Virus record (IMG/VR): IMGVR_UViG_3300037516_000150
Coordinates: 1 to 38,783 of that record
Reading direction: 5' to 3' (one strand)
DNA from: a virus
DNA length: 38,783 nucleotides
The notes under the pieces were generated by a model. The model ran no database searches and was not told the DNA's origin. It saw only the letters and a program-made list of their open reading frames with translations. The number at the start of each line of letters is the position of its first letter. The stretch's first letter is position 1. This document shows, piece by piece, positions 21,346 to 35,893 of this stretch. The position numbers were made by a program, and so were the translations under genes.

Positions 21346-24300
21346 CTAGAGACAGCCGACATCGTACAAGTAACCTCACCGCCAACAGCGTTAGTGATTG
21401 CGCAAGTGAACGCAGCAGCGATAGACCCAGAATCCTTGGTCAGGCGAACTTGCGCCAAGTAGGTGCGACCAGTAATGTTGATGGCAACACCAGCCGAATT
21501 TTTCATAGTGATAACAACGACTTCGGTATCGCCTCTGGTGATAGTTAAATTTTGTGTGCTAGGTACAGCCATTAATATAAATCCTTCATTTTTCTAGGTT
21601 CACCCTCGCAACAGGAATCTTTATATCCGCATTGTGGGCAAAGCCAACGAGTAGCCTCAGGAGGATACTCACAACCACAAGTTGGACATTCAATCAACCT
21701 ACTCATTTATAACTGTTTCTGTTCCTTACGGGACTCAATTTCAGAATGAGCGACTGACGCTATAAGAGCATCCAGTTCTGCGTCAGTGATTTCCGAGGTT
21801 TTTTGGCTGTGTTCAACATTCACTTGCATTGGTGCTAAACGGTTTGTTGCCTGAAGGTATAGTTTGGCGGAGTTGTTGTCCCCACTGAGGGCACGCTCAT
21901 ACAGGTTGTCTAATAGTTTTTGGGTTCGTTCAGGGGACTGTTGAAGTTCTGACACTTTCTTTTCCCACGCAGCCTTGAATGACGGTTTTTTCTTCCATCG
22001 TCTTAGGGTGGAGTCGTCCATGGATTCTTGTAGCGCATAGTTTTTTTCGGATGATGGTACTCTACCGTTTGGTGGGGTGCATAGCCATTCCAAGAATTTT
22101 TGTTGACGGTCATCTAGCATTGGATTGCTGTCCATGCTAATGGGTGGATTGTTCTATCTAGGGAACGGAGGGAACATTGATGGGGGGAACCTACGGAGGG
22201 GGGAAGGATAACTAGGTTGCACCGAGCGTGAGCGTAGGTGCTATACTGGATAACAGAACAAAGGATAAAACTTTCTTACAGAAAGTTTCCCTCTAGTTTA
22301 GCGTGGACATAAAGGAAAGATAATGAAAATACCTAAACCCCCAAAACCTACGCAAAAACCAAAAGGTTACAGTGGCAACATAGACCTTTTCAATCGTCCT
22401 CGGTTCCGTCAACCAGATGGTAGCATATCAACAGTTCGTTCAATGTCAGTAAACATAAACGGCAAAGAAATTCTATTACCAACAATAGGTGTAAAGAATG
22501 GTCGCCCAGCACAACTGAGCGACCAAGAAGCAATCCAACAATATAATGCTACAGGAAAACATTTAGGAAAGTTTATGACCCCAGAAGAAGCCACAAAAAT
22601 GGCTGAAATAATTCATAATCATCAGGCATTATATTATGGCAAATAAAACACCAGCATGGACAAGGAAAGAAGGCAAAAATCCCAATGGAGGGCTTAATGC
22701 ACGAGGTCGTGCTTCATACACAAAAGGTACTCTTAAACCACCCGTCAAAAAATCTCAGGCAGCAAAATCACCCAAAGCCGCAGCGAGACGCAAATCGTAC
22801 TGTGCTAGGTCGGCTGGTCAAGCAAAAATGTTTCCGAAAGCAGCCAAAAACCCCAACAGCCGTCTAAACAAAGCAAGACGAGCATGGGACTGCTAGATAT
22901 ATAACTATTGGTTCCTAGCATAACTGGCAGTGCAACGGACTGTTAATCCGTAAAGTCTTGGTTCAAACCCAAGGGAACCAGCCAAATCATATAACACACC
23001 ATATACAATAAGGGACTCCTTTAAAAAACACCCCCACCCCCATTATGGCGTGGACAGTCCCCCCGTTTATATCCATAACGCATCGGACATGCCCCCTTTT
23101 AATATTAAATGTAGACGGGTGCGTACCCCCCCATGCGCCCCCCATGTGTGCATTCGTGGCTAGGAAACTGTAGGGGCATATATGGTTCAATATAGTGCCT
23201 ATTATTATGGGATTATGACCACGATTATGTCGGGTATCCGCTTCACGCACGCATAATGACCCGTTATGACCCGTGCATGACGCAAGGTGAGAACCGAGGG
23301 TAAGTTACCGTTGGGTATATGACGGTTTGCCAACATGCGGAATTGGCGTGTGATTCTTGCGTAGGCATTATGCACATGGAACACCCGTGAAAATTCGGCG
23401 TGTCAATTGGTGCTTGCAATTTGTTTTCGGTGCTGTCATTATGTTGGGGTCGGCAACGGCATATCGTCCCCTAGATGCTTAGGGCAATTGGCGGTAAGCG
23501 GTACGACAGGATTGAGCAACACGAATCAATCCGCCACACTTGCAGTCACCGAATGGCGTTCGTCATTCGGAACGGGATGCGGTTGGAGCCATAGGGTAGC
23601 CTAGTGAGTCCGAGTGATAATCGGATATCGGCGTAAAATGGCATGGACAATGCGGTATGTTTGCATTGTCCGACTTGGATGATTAGCGGATAATCTGTAG
23701 GTTATGTTTGCCTAGTCGTATTTGAGGTAGCGTTGCTAGTAAGCGTTGGATTGGCAATCCACGAGGATGCTGTGTAGAGTACGAAAGTGGGCATAATCGG
23801 AATTACGCCTAATTGTCATGCAATGTCCTTGTGATTGAATGTTCATGTTCACGAGGTCACGGTAAGCACACAGGCAGTGTGCCAACCGCAAGTATGGACG
23901 AGCATTATGCTCTAGAGTGCTTGTGGTTGTAGCGAGGTTCAATTCCTTGCCTTTCCGCTATGGTGGTCATAATCAATCCCGATTGTGACATTAGATGTCC
24001 GTGAACGGACAGCCATTCATATAAGCATGGAGGTAAACATGCCAGCAAGACCAGCCCCGACTGTCCTATCTGTTGATAGGACGAATAAGACCGCTACGGT
24101 GAAATATCCTAGCGGTGCCGAGATTACGATTTCGGTACGAAATATGGACAAGAATCAACTCATAAAGGTTGGGACCTTTATGAAAGTGACTTGGAATGGT
24201 ACACCGATGCACAAGTCCCTTGATGAAATCAAGGCTGTTGTGAATAGTGCTTTGGACGGTTCACCGATTCCGACACCACAGCCGAAGCGTGAGGTGCCAC

Positions 24301-27300
24301 CGACACCAGCACCAATCCCGACTACACCTACGGTAGCCACATCTATTAAGGCTACTGCACCTAGCGGTTCGTCATTGGATGCTGTCATCGCCACAATGGT
24401 GCAGAATTTGCTTGCCACAATGCCTTTAGGCATTGACAAGGATGCTGTCACCGAGATTGCGGAATCGGTTATGACACAGAATCTTGATTCTGTGAAAGCC
24501 GACCTAGTGAATCTGTCCGAAGCGGTTCGGTTGGTTCGTCCTGTGGTGAATGAAATTCACCTACCAAGTGGCGAGGTTCGCAAATTGGAGGGGATTCAAC
24601 ATGCACAATTCCCCAGTGTTCTGAAGATTCTTCAGAAAAAGCGGAACATCTTCATGGTGGGCAGTGCTGGCACTGGCAAGACAACGATTGCCGAGAAAGC
24701 ATCACAAGCCTTAGGGCTTGAGTTTTCGGCACAGTCGTTCAATTCGCAGTCATCTAAATCCGACCTTGTCGGCTTTAAGACAGCGAATGGCGTTTATGTC
24801 GGAACGGAGTTCCGTGAGCGTTTCCAAAATGGCGGTATCTTCCTCATGGACGAGATTGACAACGCTAATCCGAACATCTTGGGTACGCTAAATGCGGCAC
24901 TTGCCAACGGATTCATGGCGTTCCCTGACGGTATGGTGAAGCGTCACGAGGGATTCATTGCGATTGCGGCAGGCAATACTTACGGCAACGGTGCTACGGC
25001 ACAGTATGTTGGACGGAATCCGATTGACGGTGCTACGAAAGACCGTTTCGTGTTTATGGATATTCTCATTGATGAGAATATTGAGGATGCCATGGTTGCT
25101 TCAACAGGCTTGGATGTTCGTAAAGCCACGAAGTGGACTATGGTTGTTCGTCAGTGTCGCAAAAATGTTGCAGACTTTGGTCTGCAAGTGATTGTGTCAC
25201 CGAGAGCATCGGAAAACGGTGCGCATCTTTTAGATGCTGGCTTTACTTTCCGTGAGGCAATTGACATGACCGTACTCAAGGGTGCTAAGCCTGAGCAAGC
25301 CGACAAGATTCTTACAGGTGTGGCTCTTTGAGCCACACTTGTACGGTCCATTTCATAAACGAACATCAACTGGAGGTTGATTATGTATAGCAAGCGTGAA
25401 GATGCAAAGCAAGGCTCAATGCGAGTGGTCGTAGACCATTTTGATTCACTTGGCGATTATGTTCGCCATGCGGAATCCAATCCCACAAAGGGTTCATCGG
25501 ATGCAAGGCGTGACGGTGCTTGGGCAGGTACCGCATCGTTAGCGGAAGCATGTGAACTAGCGATACATGGTTGGGATGAAAAGCGTCCTGATGTTGACAA
25601 GTTGTTTGCACAACTTGAAACTGATATTGCTAGTGCAATGGATGAACCGTTCACCACCTACTATTCTCACAGTGGGGATAGCGTGGACATGGGACGCTAC
25701 ATGAGTGGTGACCCTGAGTGCATGGTGGATTATGTGACAGAACCACAAGCCCGTATGGGTCGGGTTGTCCGAGTCATAATCAACGGTGCAATGTCCTGTA
25801 GCATTTCGGCAGACGATATCGTTCGCCGAGGTGTTGCGGTAGTCGCTCTGTTGGATGTAATCCACAAGTTGGGTGTCGGCGTAGAGTTGGCGGTAGAGAT
25901 GCCTGTCTCTAGTGACAACACCAAGTATTCTACGGTTGTGAAATTGCATGATTCATCGGAGATGTTGGACATAAACAACATGATGTATGCGGTTTGTCAT
26001 CCGTCAATGTTGCGCCGTCTAGCGTTCGGTGCAATTGAGCAGATGCCTACAGAGATGTTCTCTTCGTATCGTCACGGTTATGGTACACCTAGCGAGATGA
26101 TTCGTAAGGCTGGCTACGATGTGGCGGTTGAGAAATTGCAAGACGGTCATGGTGACTTGGTTAAGAATCCTGTCGCTTGGGTTCTTAGTACGGTCAAGGG
26201 ACTTGACTTAGTCGCTTAAGTGATGTAATGTGGTGTGACAAGGTAGTGATTCCCCTCGGCTACCTTGTTACACCGTTGATGTAATATAAACAATACAAGC
26301 AACCTTAGGAGGTTGACATGTTAGGTAAATGTGCGAAAGTTATACTGTTATGGACAGCGTTTTTCGCTGTTTTGTGGTTATGTTATGGTATGGTTGGTAA
26401 ACCAACCCATTTCATGGCATACATGTTTTGCTCTGCATTGTCGGTGGCTGCTTTTGTCCCCGCCATGTATGAAACGATTCTGTTTGTCGGGTTTATGATG
26501 TTGCAAAACATTCCTGTAGAGGATGAGTACCTTGAATGGGACGATGCACCATTGTCGGATGACATGTGGGCTGTTACGATTGGTGCGCCGAACGGTTTGT
26601 TTTTTCACCTGTACCAAGATAGGGACCCTGCGTTTGATAACCTGTTTGTTGGTGAGTTGCGTGAACGGGACGGAAACATAATCCACATCTTGGACAGGGA
26701 ACACTTCAGCACACAAAAGTCGTGTGTTGATTGGTTCACAAAGAAAGCATCCGAATTAGAATCGTATTACTCAACTAACCCAATAAGTTAGTTGTACCCA
26801 CTAGGACGAAACACCATAATGTTACCTCATTATGGTGTCCACAAGTAAATGCTTGTGCTGACGAGTCCAGTATGACCTACACCTTGGAGGTGTGTTATCA
26901 AAACATTAACGAGCGGTGCGTTGCTCCCATGTGGAGTTGGAAACGAAATTGAGCCAGCAATTGTTGGTGACCTAGAATCCATTCAACATTATGTTGGTGG
27001 ATGTATTGATGCGGTTCGTACTGAACTGGAGGACGGAACAGTTATCGTGGGCTATTGCCATGATGAAGGTTTGTTGCTCGGTATGGAAACGAATTGGTTT
27101 GCTAGTGCGTTGTTTAATCGGCAACTTGCAGGTCCTGTTGTGTTGGTGTCAGGCACCAGTCCTAGCGGTGAGTATGACGGCGAGAATTATGATTTGCCTG
27201 AAAACTATTACGAGTATTTGACAACGAATTTCACTAAGCGTGTTGCGGAAACATACAACGAAACTATGATTATGACCGCAGGTTTGGCACTTGCAAGGCG

Positions 27301-30300
27301 TGTTGGTTTGTTGGATGATGCAGAGATGCTATTGTTGGATGAGCAGTTGGAGCGAGCATCTGAAGGTGATGATGCAGACTTCATAAAGCACATGCAAGAA
27401 ATTGCGGAGCGTTGCAATGCGTTTGGTACTGTCAAAGAAAATGACACTATGGAAGCGATGATTTCCGAATTGGAATGTATGTTGCAGAACGAAGCCGAAA
27501 ACGGAGGTAAATAAATGCAAGTACCCATGAACAAGAACGGGGGGAGAACTCTCCCCCCGTTGTCCCCCAAGGGTGTTTATAAATGTCCGAAGTGTGACAA
27601 CGAGATAGAAGTGTTTGTGCGGATGTCAATTCCACCTGCATGTTTGAATCATGCTGGCGGTCCAACTACGATGGAGGTTAGAAAATAATGATTGAGAAAA
27701 CATTCCCGACTTGGTCGGAAGAAGATATGGTTGTGTGGGAAAACATGGATGCACCAACGAAGCGTGAGTTTGTGATATGTTGTGCGTTTGCAGATGAAAG
27801 AAAAAATCCGTCCGAATGGTTAAGCAACAAACAAGGAGAAACGAAATGAAAAAGTCCGAGAAGTGTCCGATATGTTCAGGTCCGATTCCGAACTCCTTAC
27901 ATGAAGGTGAGTATGCTGGTGCGTTGTCACGAGTTGATAACGAAACAGAAATTTGTTCAGAGTGCGGCGTGTTTGAAGCGTTGCAAGACTTTGTGCAAGG
28001 TTTTGCAACTGCCACTGATGCACGCCGTACAACCATTACTGAGGAGGAATAATGTTTATAAAAGCAGTAACACCCGACTGTCCCATCTGTGGTATTTCCA
28101 CAGATGTTATGGTGGATTTTGAAATGTATAAAGCGTGGTGCAACAAAGAAATACTTGTCCAAGATGCGTTCCCTGCGATGTCCAAGGAGGAGCGTGAAGT
28201 GTTGATGACAGGTACACATCCTGATTGCTGGAACATAATGTGGGCTGGCATAGACGAAGAAGAAGAACTAGGAGCATTAGATGAGTGAGCATGAGTGGTT
28301 GGATGATGTTACACCTATTGGTGTCAAACAAGATTCGTTAGCAATACAAAACATGTGGATGGGTAAACGCATAGCAGAAACTATGGATTATGATTTATCT
28401 AACCCGCAAGACATTTTGTCTTGGCTGGCATCAGTAACAGATTTTCATGACAAGTTTGTGGAATCAGCAGGCACTCATGTGTTGGATTATGATTCGTTGC
28501 AACCTTTGATTGAGGACCCAAACATTCTGATTCATTGGAAAAACATTCGTGAAACGGTCATTAACGCCGTGCGTCAATTCCCTGTCAAATCTGTTTTAGA
28601 TGTTTTAGAAAAAATTGAAGTTTCTTTGGATGATTTCATGACCGCTATGACAACAAACAAGTTTCATCGTTACATATCGGAGCAACAATTCCGTGAGTTT
28701 GAAACCGACATGCTGAAAAGGAACGCCATTTTAAGCAAAATAGTCATAAAACATGGCATAATTCGTAATCTTGTGATTACTTTCCGTGACCTGTATGAAC
28801 CCATGGTAATTCGTTTGCATGGACAAGGTAATGACATGACTAAAATGCGAAAAGAATTTCATGCAATGATTCGTGCTGGACAAAATCCTAAAGAGATTAT
28901 CCAAGCCATAAAAGACAAATATGATATTACTTATACACTTGGTGCAATTAATAATTATCGTAAAGTTCATGCACTTGACTTACAGTAATGTGTTACACTT
29001 GTTCATTGTCCATGCTAAATAATTGGAGGTACTTATGAAAATTAATGAGACAGAGAAACGAATATATGTTAGACAGTCATGGTTAGGTGACATGGCTATC
29101 TGCCCTGAACGAGCAAGGTTGGGTCATGTCCGACCCGACCTGAGAACGGGGTCGGATGCAACCATAATTGGTACATCACTTCATGCTGGTATAGAATATG
29201 TTTTGCAGTTTCCCGAAGGGGAAACCTTTGAGCAGATGAAACATGTTGTCAATATGCAATATGAATTGCTTGAAGCAAGTCCACACAAGAAAACCAACAT
29301 TGACGCAGAAAAAATTCCTGCCTATTTGGAATCTATGTGCCTGTCATTTTATAATGACATCTTACCCCATGTGGAAACAGGTGGACGAGTGGAGCATTAC
29401 TTTAAAGCGCCACTCGGCATAGAAATCAACGGTTATGAAATCTGGTTAGAAGGAACCATGGATTATATTTCACCTAGCGGTGTAATCTGGGACTGGAAAA
29501 CCTCCAGCCGTACCTATAACATTAAAGAAAAACAGAAATCTGCAATCCAACCTACGGTTTATGCTGAAGCGGCAGTCCGACTAGGATTATGCCCCGACTA
29601 TCCTGTGCAATTCAGGTACGGTGTTATGGTCCGAAGCGAAGCACCTAAATTCCAAATCGCTACCGTGGAGCGAACCGAACAACACGCTTTATGGCTACGA
29701 CATTTAGTTCGTGGAGCAGTAACCTCGTCACTGAAAACTGGTTACGATGACAACTGGTTCATGAACGATTCGTCCACGCTATGTTCACAATCGTGGTGTT
29801 CATATTGGGACATCTGTAAAGGTGCATGGTGTGGCGATAGAGAAGTTGCTTTCGCAAACCAAAGTTTAACTGACTAGAACATGATACAATTAATTCCAGT
29901 TTACGAACGACTCGGCTGTAGGAAGTACCTCCAGTACCTAGGTCGGGTCGTTCACAAATGTAATACCAAAACAAACAAGCAGGAGGCTTGACATGAGTAC
30001 CGTAAGCAAAGACCAATCCATAATCACACAGGTGGCAGCAAAAATTGCTGCTGACCTGACACCGAAAACCGATGACCTAATGGCAAACATTGCTAATTGG
30101 AACATTGCGTTTGAAGCAACAACCGAAGCACTACTGACCGTTCATGGCATGACCAAAGGCGAGCCAGCAGTGACAACAGAACGAATCCTAGAAGTATTTG
30201 AGGGTTCAAGCGTTGTGACTACAACACCTGAAATGTATGCCAGTGCAACACAACCAGCATCGGCACCAACATGGGCTAAGGAAGCAGTTTCCGCTCCAGC

Positions 30301-33300
30301 AGGTGGCTTTCAGGTCAGCATCAAAGGCAAGCAACACGGACCAATCCCAGCATGGCTAAACGCAGAGTGCGCCAAAGTTGGTGTGAGAGAAGTGTGGGAC
30401 AACCGTGACGGTCTTGCCGCCAATCCTAAGCGTCCTTGGTTTAAGGCTGTTCAGGGCGACAGCGCATTTTGGGAACCAAGAGCAAGGCGATAACTCGCCA
30501 TGGCTCCTGATTATGAGGAGCGTTGGGCAAAACTCGGACGGGGCGAAAATATCGCTCCGTCCGATTTGTCTTTAACGCCAAAGTTTTCGTACTACGAACC
30601 ACTGGTTAAGGCTGCCGATGATTATGTTCATTGGGCGCAATCACCAAGCGAACGCATCTACTTAGGCTTTGAAAACATTGACTCAGAAATGCGTGGCATT
30701 GCACCAGCAGAACTATGCTTAATCAACGGATACTCACACAGCGGTAAAACGCTTGCGTTGCTACAAATTCTTGTAGCGAACCGTGACAAGCGTGTCGTAT
30801 ATTTCTGTCCTGATGAACCCCGAACACTAACTTTGATTAAGTTGGCTTGCGTTATGCACGGTGTGGATTCTAAACAGTTGGAACAACAAATCTCATCCAA
30901 TGACCGTTCCGCTATAACACTGTTAAAAGAAACCGCTACAGAACACTTCCCGAACCTTGCGGTCTTTGACCAAACAGTTTCGTTGCTTGACATGGAGCGT
31001 GCATTATCCGAAGTATCGGATGCTATGGGCGACCCACAGTTAATCGTTGTGGACTACTTGGACCTGATTACAGGCGGTGGAGAAGATGTCCCGTCCAAAG
31101 CAAACGCCATAAAAGCGTTCGGTAAACGCCATAATAAACCGTTGCTTGTGTTGCATCAATCGTCACGCTCATCAGGAGCGGACGGCAAGAAGCAAACAAT
31201 CAGTTCAGGTGCATACGGTGGAGAGCAACAAGCCACACACATCATAGGTGTACGCCGTAAACGCTTTGAAATAGAATCACACATCCGTGACCTGCAAGAC
31301 AAGTTGGAGCGTGCCACCAACACAGAAAAGATTATGGACCGCATAGAACAACTACAATATGACTTGCGTATCCACATGGATACCCTCACATTGAACCTTG
31401 TGAAATGCAAGCGTCCAGCATCAAACCTGCTAGACGACATGGACTTCACCATTGAATACGGAACAGGCAGATTACATAAACTAGACAGCAATGTTTTACC
31501 TTGGCGTGAGTCACGACCCATCATAGATGGCGAACAACTCGTTATAGCCGACAGTCTGGAGGACTGGTGATACCCGATTATCTATTTAAAGATTATAAAA
31601 CTTTGTTTCGTGGACGAACAGATGTGTACGGACACAACGAAGGACGATGCGTCAAAGAACACCTAACAGACGAAGTGCTACAAGCACACCTAGAAGGCAC
31701 AGCACCAATGGGTGTTTACCCTATGGTGCCAAAAGACGGTCAACATTATGTTGTATGGGGATGCTCTGACTTTGACACAGCAGATGCACTAGACAACGCA
31801 ATCAAACTTTATGACACACTAGAAGTAGTGGGCATCAAGTCGTGGATTGAACGCTCACGGTCCAAAGGGTACCATGTATGGGTATTCGCTGAAACACCTG
31901 TCCATGCCAAAGATATGCGTAACATGTTTCTTGCTGCACACGCCGTAGCAGAAGTACCAGCGTTAGAAGTTAACCCGAAACAACCGACTCTTGGAGTCGG
32001 TCAGTACGGCAACTATGTTCGCTTACCATACCCGAATGTTCACGATGTCTATACAGACAAGCAACGGTTCCTATATAGACAGCACATTGAAGCAGGCAAC
32101 CATGGTGAATCCAAAGTTCTATTCCTAGATTTCTGTCGCAAAGCAATAGAGCAACGCACCCCAGCATCGCTAATTGAATCCATTGCGGCAATGCACAAAG
32201 AACATAAACCCAAAGTTATCAACACCGACTACCTGTATGACGCAACACTTAACGATGCGATGCAGACCCTCAGCCCGCTTGGCAAAGTTATTTGGCGTGA
32301 CGGACCTTTACAAGGCAATGACCGCTCTCGCACTCTGACCAAACTTGGTCACGAGTGTGTTCGTAGCGGACTGAACCCCAGCCAAACTAAAACGATTATA
32401 AAAACTGCTGACATCCGTTGGGGCAAATACCATTTGCGTACCAATGGCGAGGACGAAATAGATAAACTGGTAGTCAGGGTACATTCGTGAAACTCATAAC
32501 ACTAGAACCATGGGAATATGAACACGCTTGCGATGTTGGCATCCGCAGATATACAGCGAACTGGACCAAACAAGATGCTGCTCATTATGCGAACAAAGCA
32601 ATGCAAGAAGATAATCGCACAGCGCAGGTTGCTGCCGCAGTATGCGAATTAGCCGTAGCGAAGCACTGCAACACTTACTGGTCTGGTCATGTCTGGCACG
32701 CAACCGACCATAACAAATATAAACATATTGCTGATGTGGGTAAAAATATTGAAGTAAAAAGATTGCGGACACGAACTAACGCTCCCGTGCGCAGACATCA
32801 ATTGGGAATGGGATTAATTCTTTTTGTAGCAAAACCAGTCATGCCCGAATTAAAAGAAGTAGAAGTGTATGGATATATTCCATATGACCAAGCGTGGGAA
32901 CTTGGAACACCATCAGATTATGACCCAAACAATACACGCTTAATCGGTCAAGAACACCTAAAGGAATACACAGCATGAAAATAAAATGTAAACAATGTGC
33001 AGTCACAATTGAACACGACCCAACACAAATGGTGTCATGCCACTGCGACCCCGATGCAACATCATGGATTGCCATAGGAAAAGATAAACGGCTTATCAAA
33101 CTGTCAGGTTCCAACATAGAAATTATAGAACAATGACAACAATTATCGCAATCCAAGGTGACGACTACTGCGCAATCGGTTCCGACTCCCAATGGACAGA
33201 CGACTACAACCGCATTGGCAAAATGAACCAATCCAAAGTTGTCAGCGTAGGCAGATACCTAATTGGTGCCGCAGGAGACACCCGTGGAGCCAATGTAATC

Positions 33301-35893
33301 CAACATGCGTTCAACCCACCAATCCTGCAACCCAAACTTAACGGCGCACGACTAACCAAATTCATTGTCTCACAGTTTGTCCCCGCCTATAAAGAATGTT
33401 TAGAAGCCCATGGCGCAGGCAGACCACAATATGATGACCAGCCAGCGAAATCAGCAAACGAAATTCTCGTTTGCGCCAACGGAATCATCTTTCAAATAGA
33501 CGAAGATTATGGGACCGAAACCGACACATGCAACCTGTATGCAATCGGGTCAGGCGCACACTACGGACTTGGCGCAATCCAAGCATACACGAACAGCAAA
33601 AAAGTTCCATCAACCAGCGCTAAACAAATCTTGTTAAAGTCTTTGACTATTGCGGCAAAGTTTGACTCTGGTAGCGGCTCACCATTCCACACCTTTATAC
33701 AGACCGCTAAACCATAATGGCTGCTAAACGCAAAAACAAAAAGAAACCATACAGCATCAGCGTTGCGTCTAAACCCATACCCAAAGGCAGACCACGCATG
33801 ACCCGTTATGGTCGTGTGTTCACACCAGCAACCACATTGCAAGCAGAAGTTATCATCGCCGAAGCATGGGACGGACCCAAGTATGAAGGCTTAGTTGAAC
33901 TTGACTGCGTGTTCACACCCGAAGGCACAACCGTGACAGTCACACCAGTTGACGGCACACAATCAAAGTTGCGTGGCGACCTAGACAACTATGTGAAACT
34001 GTTAATGGACGGATTAAACGGTGTTGCATGGCTAGATGATAAACAAGTAATCGTAGTCAGGGCGGAAAAGCGATGAGCAAAAACCAATCTGATTATGATA
34101 TTCCAGCCCGCAAATTTGACTTTCACACCGACCTGAGGTTTGGTAAGAAAGGTGAGAAACTTGTAGAAGATTTCTTAGATGCAATGTCGGACGGTTCCTT
34201 TGAGGTCAAAACAGACCGCTACAGGAATGGTCGCATGGTTCTAGAAATGACACACAACCCTAGGAAGAAAGTAGATGAGGAAGGTAAAGCATTATGGAAG
34301 CCCTCTGGGCTTGCCATAACGAAAGCAAAATGGTGGGTATATGTTTATACCTTGGATGGCTCCTTTGTAATCGTCAGCACGGACAGAATGAAACGATACC
34401 TAAAAGCCAACAAGGAGAGATTTAATCCAAAGAAATATCACGGATTCGCTATGGCATCCAGTAACCCTTCAAAAGGATATTTGTTGCAACCCGAAGATGT
34501 GATGGACATGATGATTAACACGGAATACGATGAAATACGAACCGACAAGTAAACTAGAACACACAGAAATCGCATTGTTAATGATGCCTTTCTCTGATGA
34601 ACAAACAGAAACAGATTGGGAACTTGTTGAACTGGTAGGTGATACGCTGTCCACGCTAAGCGAACTAGACCAGCAGGCTTTACATGGAATATTTTATAAC
34701 CGAAACACATACCAAGAGTTAGCGAGCGACTTGGGCATCAAGGCAAAGTCGCACGCATGGAGAAAAGTGGATTCCGCTTTAAACAACCTCAAAAAAGCGT
34801 TACTAAAAAACGAAAGATTTATTGAAATGATGGGAGAAAAATATGAATTATAAAATATGGGACTCGGCAGCAGAATATGTTGTCAGCAGCATGGAAGAAG
34901 ACGCAAAAAATCAGATGCCCGACCCGAAAGACTTTTCGTCACACGAAACCTTTCTAAGCAGGTGGGTTCTTAAACTCCAAGAAGGTGAATACGACAAAGA
35001 TGACATTGAACTGGTCGTAGATGTCCTCAGGTCCGCTGGTGTGCAATCGTTGCAACAGATGACATCAGTGGGTATCCCATACAACCATGACGACATGGTT
35101 GAACTGTTGTGCCGCAAACAACACGATTATGGTCATCAAAACATAAACAACTTTGGCATCCTAGGGTTGGCTGTGCGTATGTGCGACAAAATTGCTCGCA
35201 TCAAAAATCTGGTAAGTCGTGGCTCCCATGGAGTCAACGAACCACTGGAGGACTCATACCGTGACATTGTGGGTTATGCTACAATTGCTGTCATGTACCA
35301 TGAGGGAACATTCCAATACAAACTAGAAAAGGACATCTGATGTCAGATTACGGAAAAATGGGAACACATTACGAAATTGATGGAAACGATTTATTTGTTA
35401 ATGAAAAATTTATTGTTTCAACATTAATGGCGATAGTATTCGCCTTACGAGAAATCCACGAAAAAGACATGCCAAACCTTGACGGTGCCATTGAACAACT
35501 AGCAGGAAACATTTATGAAGAACTTAAACTTGCCGACCCTTTTGGAACAATTAAAGATGCTGGAGAAGGAACTGACTGAACAAGGCGCACCAAAAACGGC
35601 TATACGCCGTTGTCAAGATTTGGAAGTGTCAATCAACTGGCTGGAAAAACATGCGAGACGATGACCTGAACCCCGAAGACATGACCGAACTAGAAGGTAT
35701 CTTTGCTCAGATGATTGAGGATAACGAAACAGGTTTCGTTATGGAATTTATTATAAGTCGCCTAGCCGCCAAAGAACTAGATGAGGCATGGACAAACGCT
35801 CAAGACGGGAATGTTCACGCCCTATATTTGTGTTTAAATGAATACGATAAAATTATGAACGAAATCCGTTACGCCTTAGACGAAGACAACTAA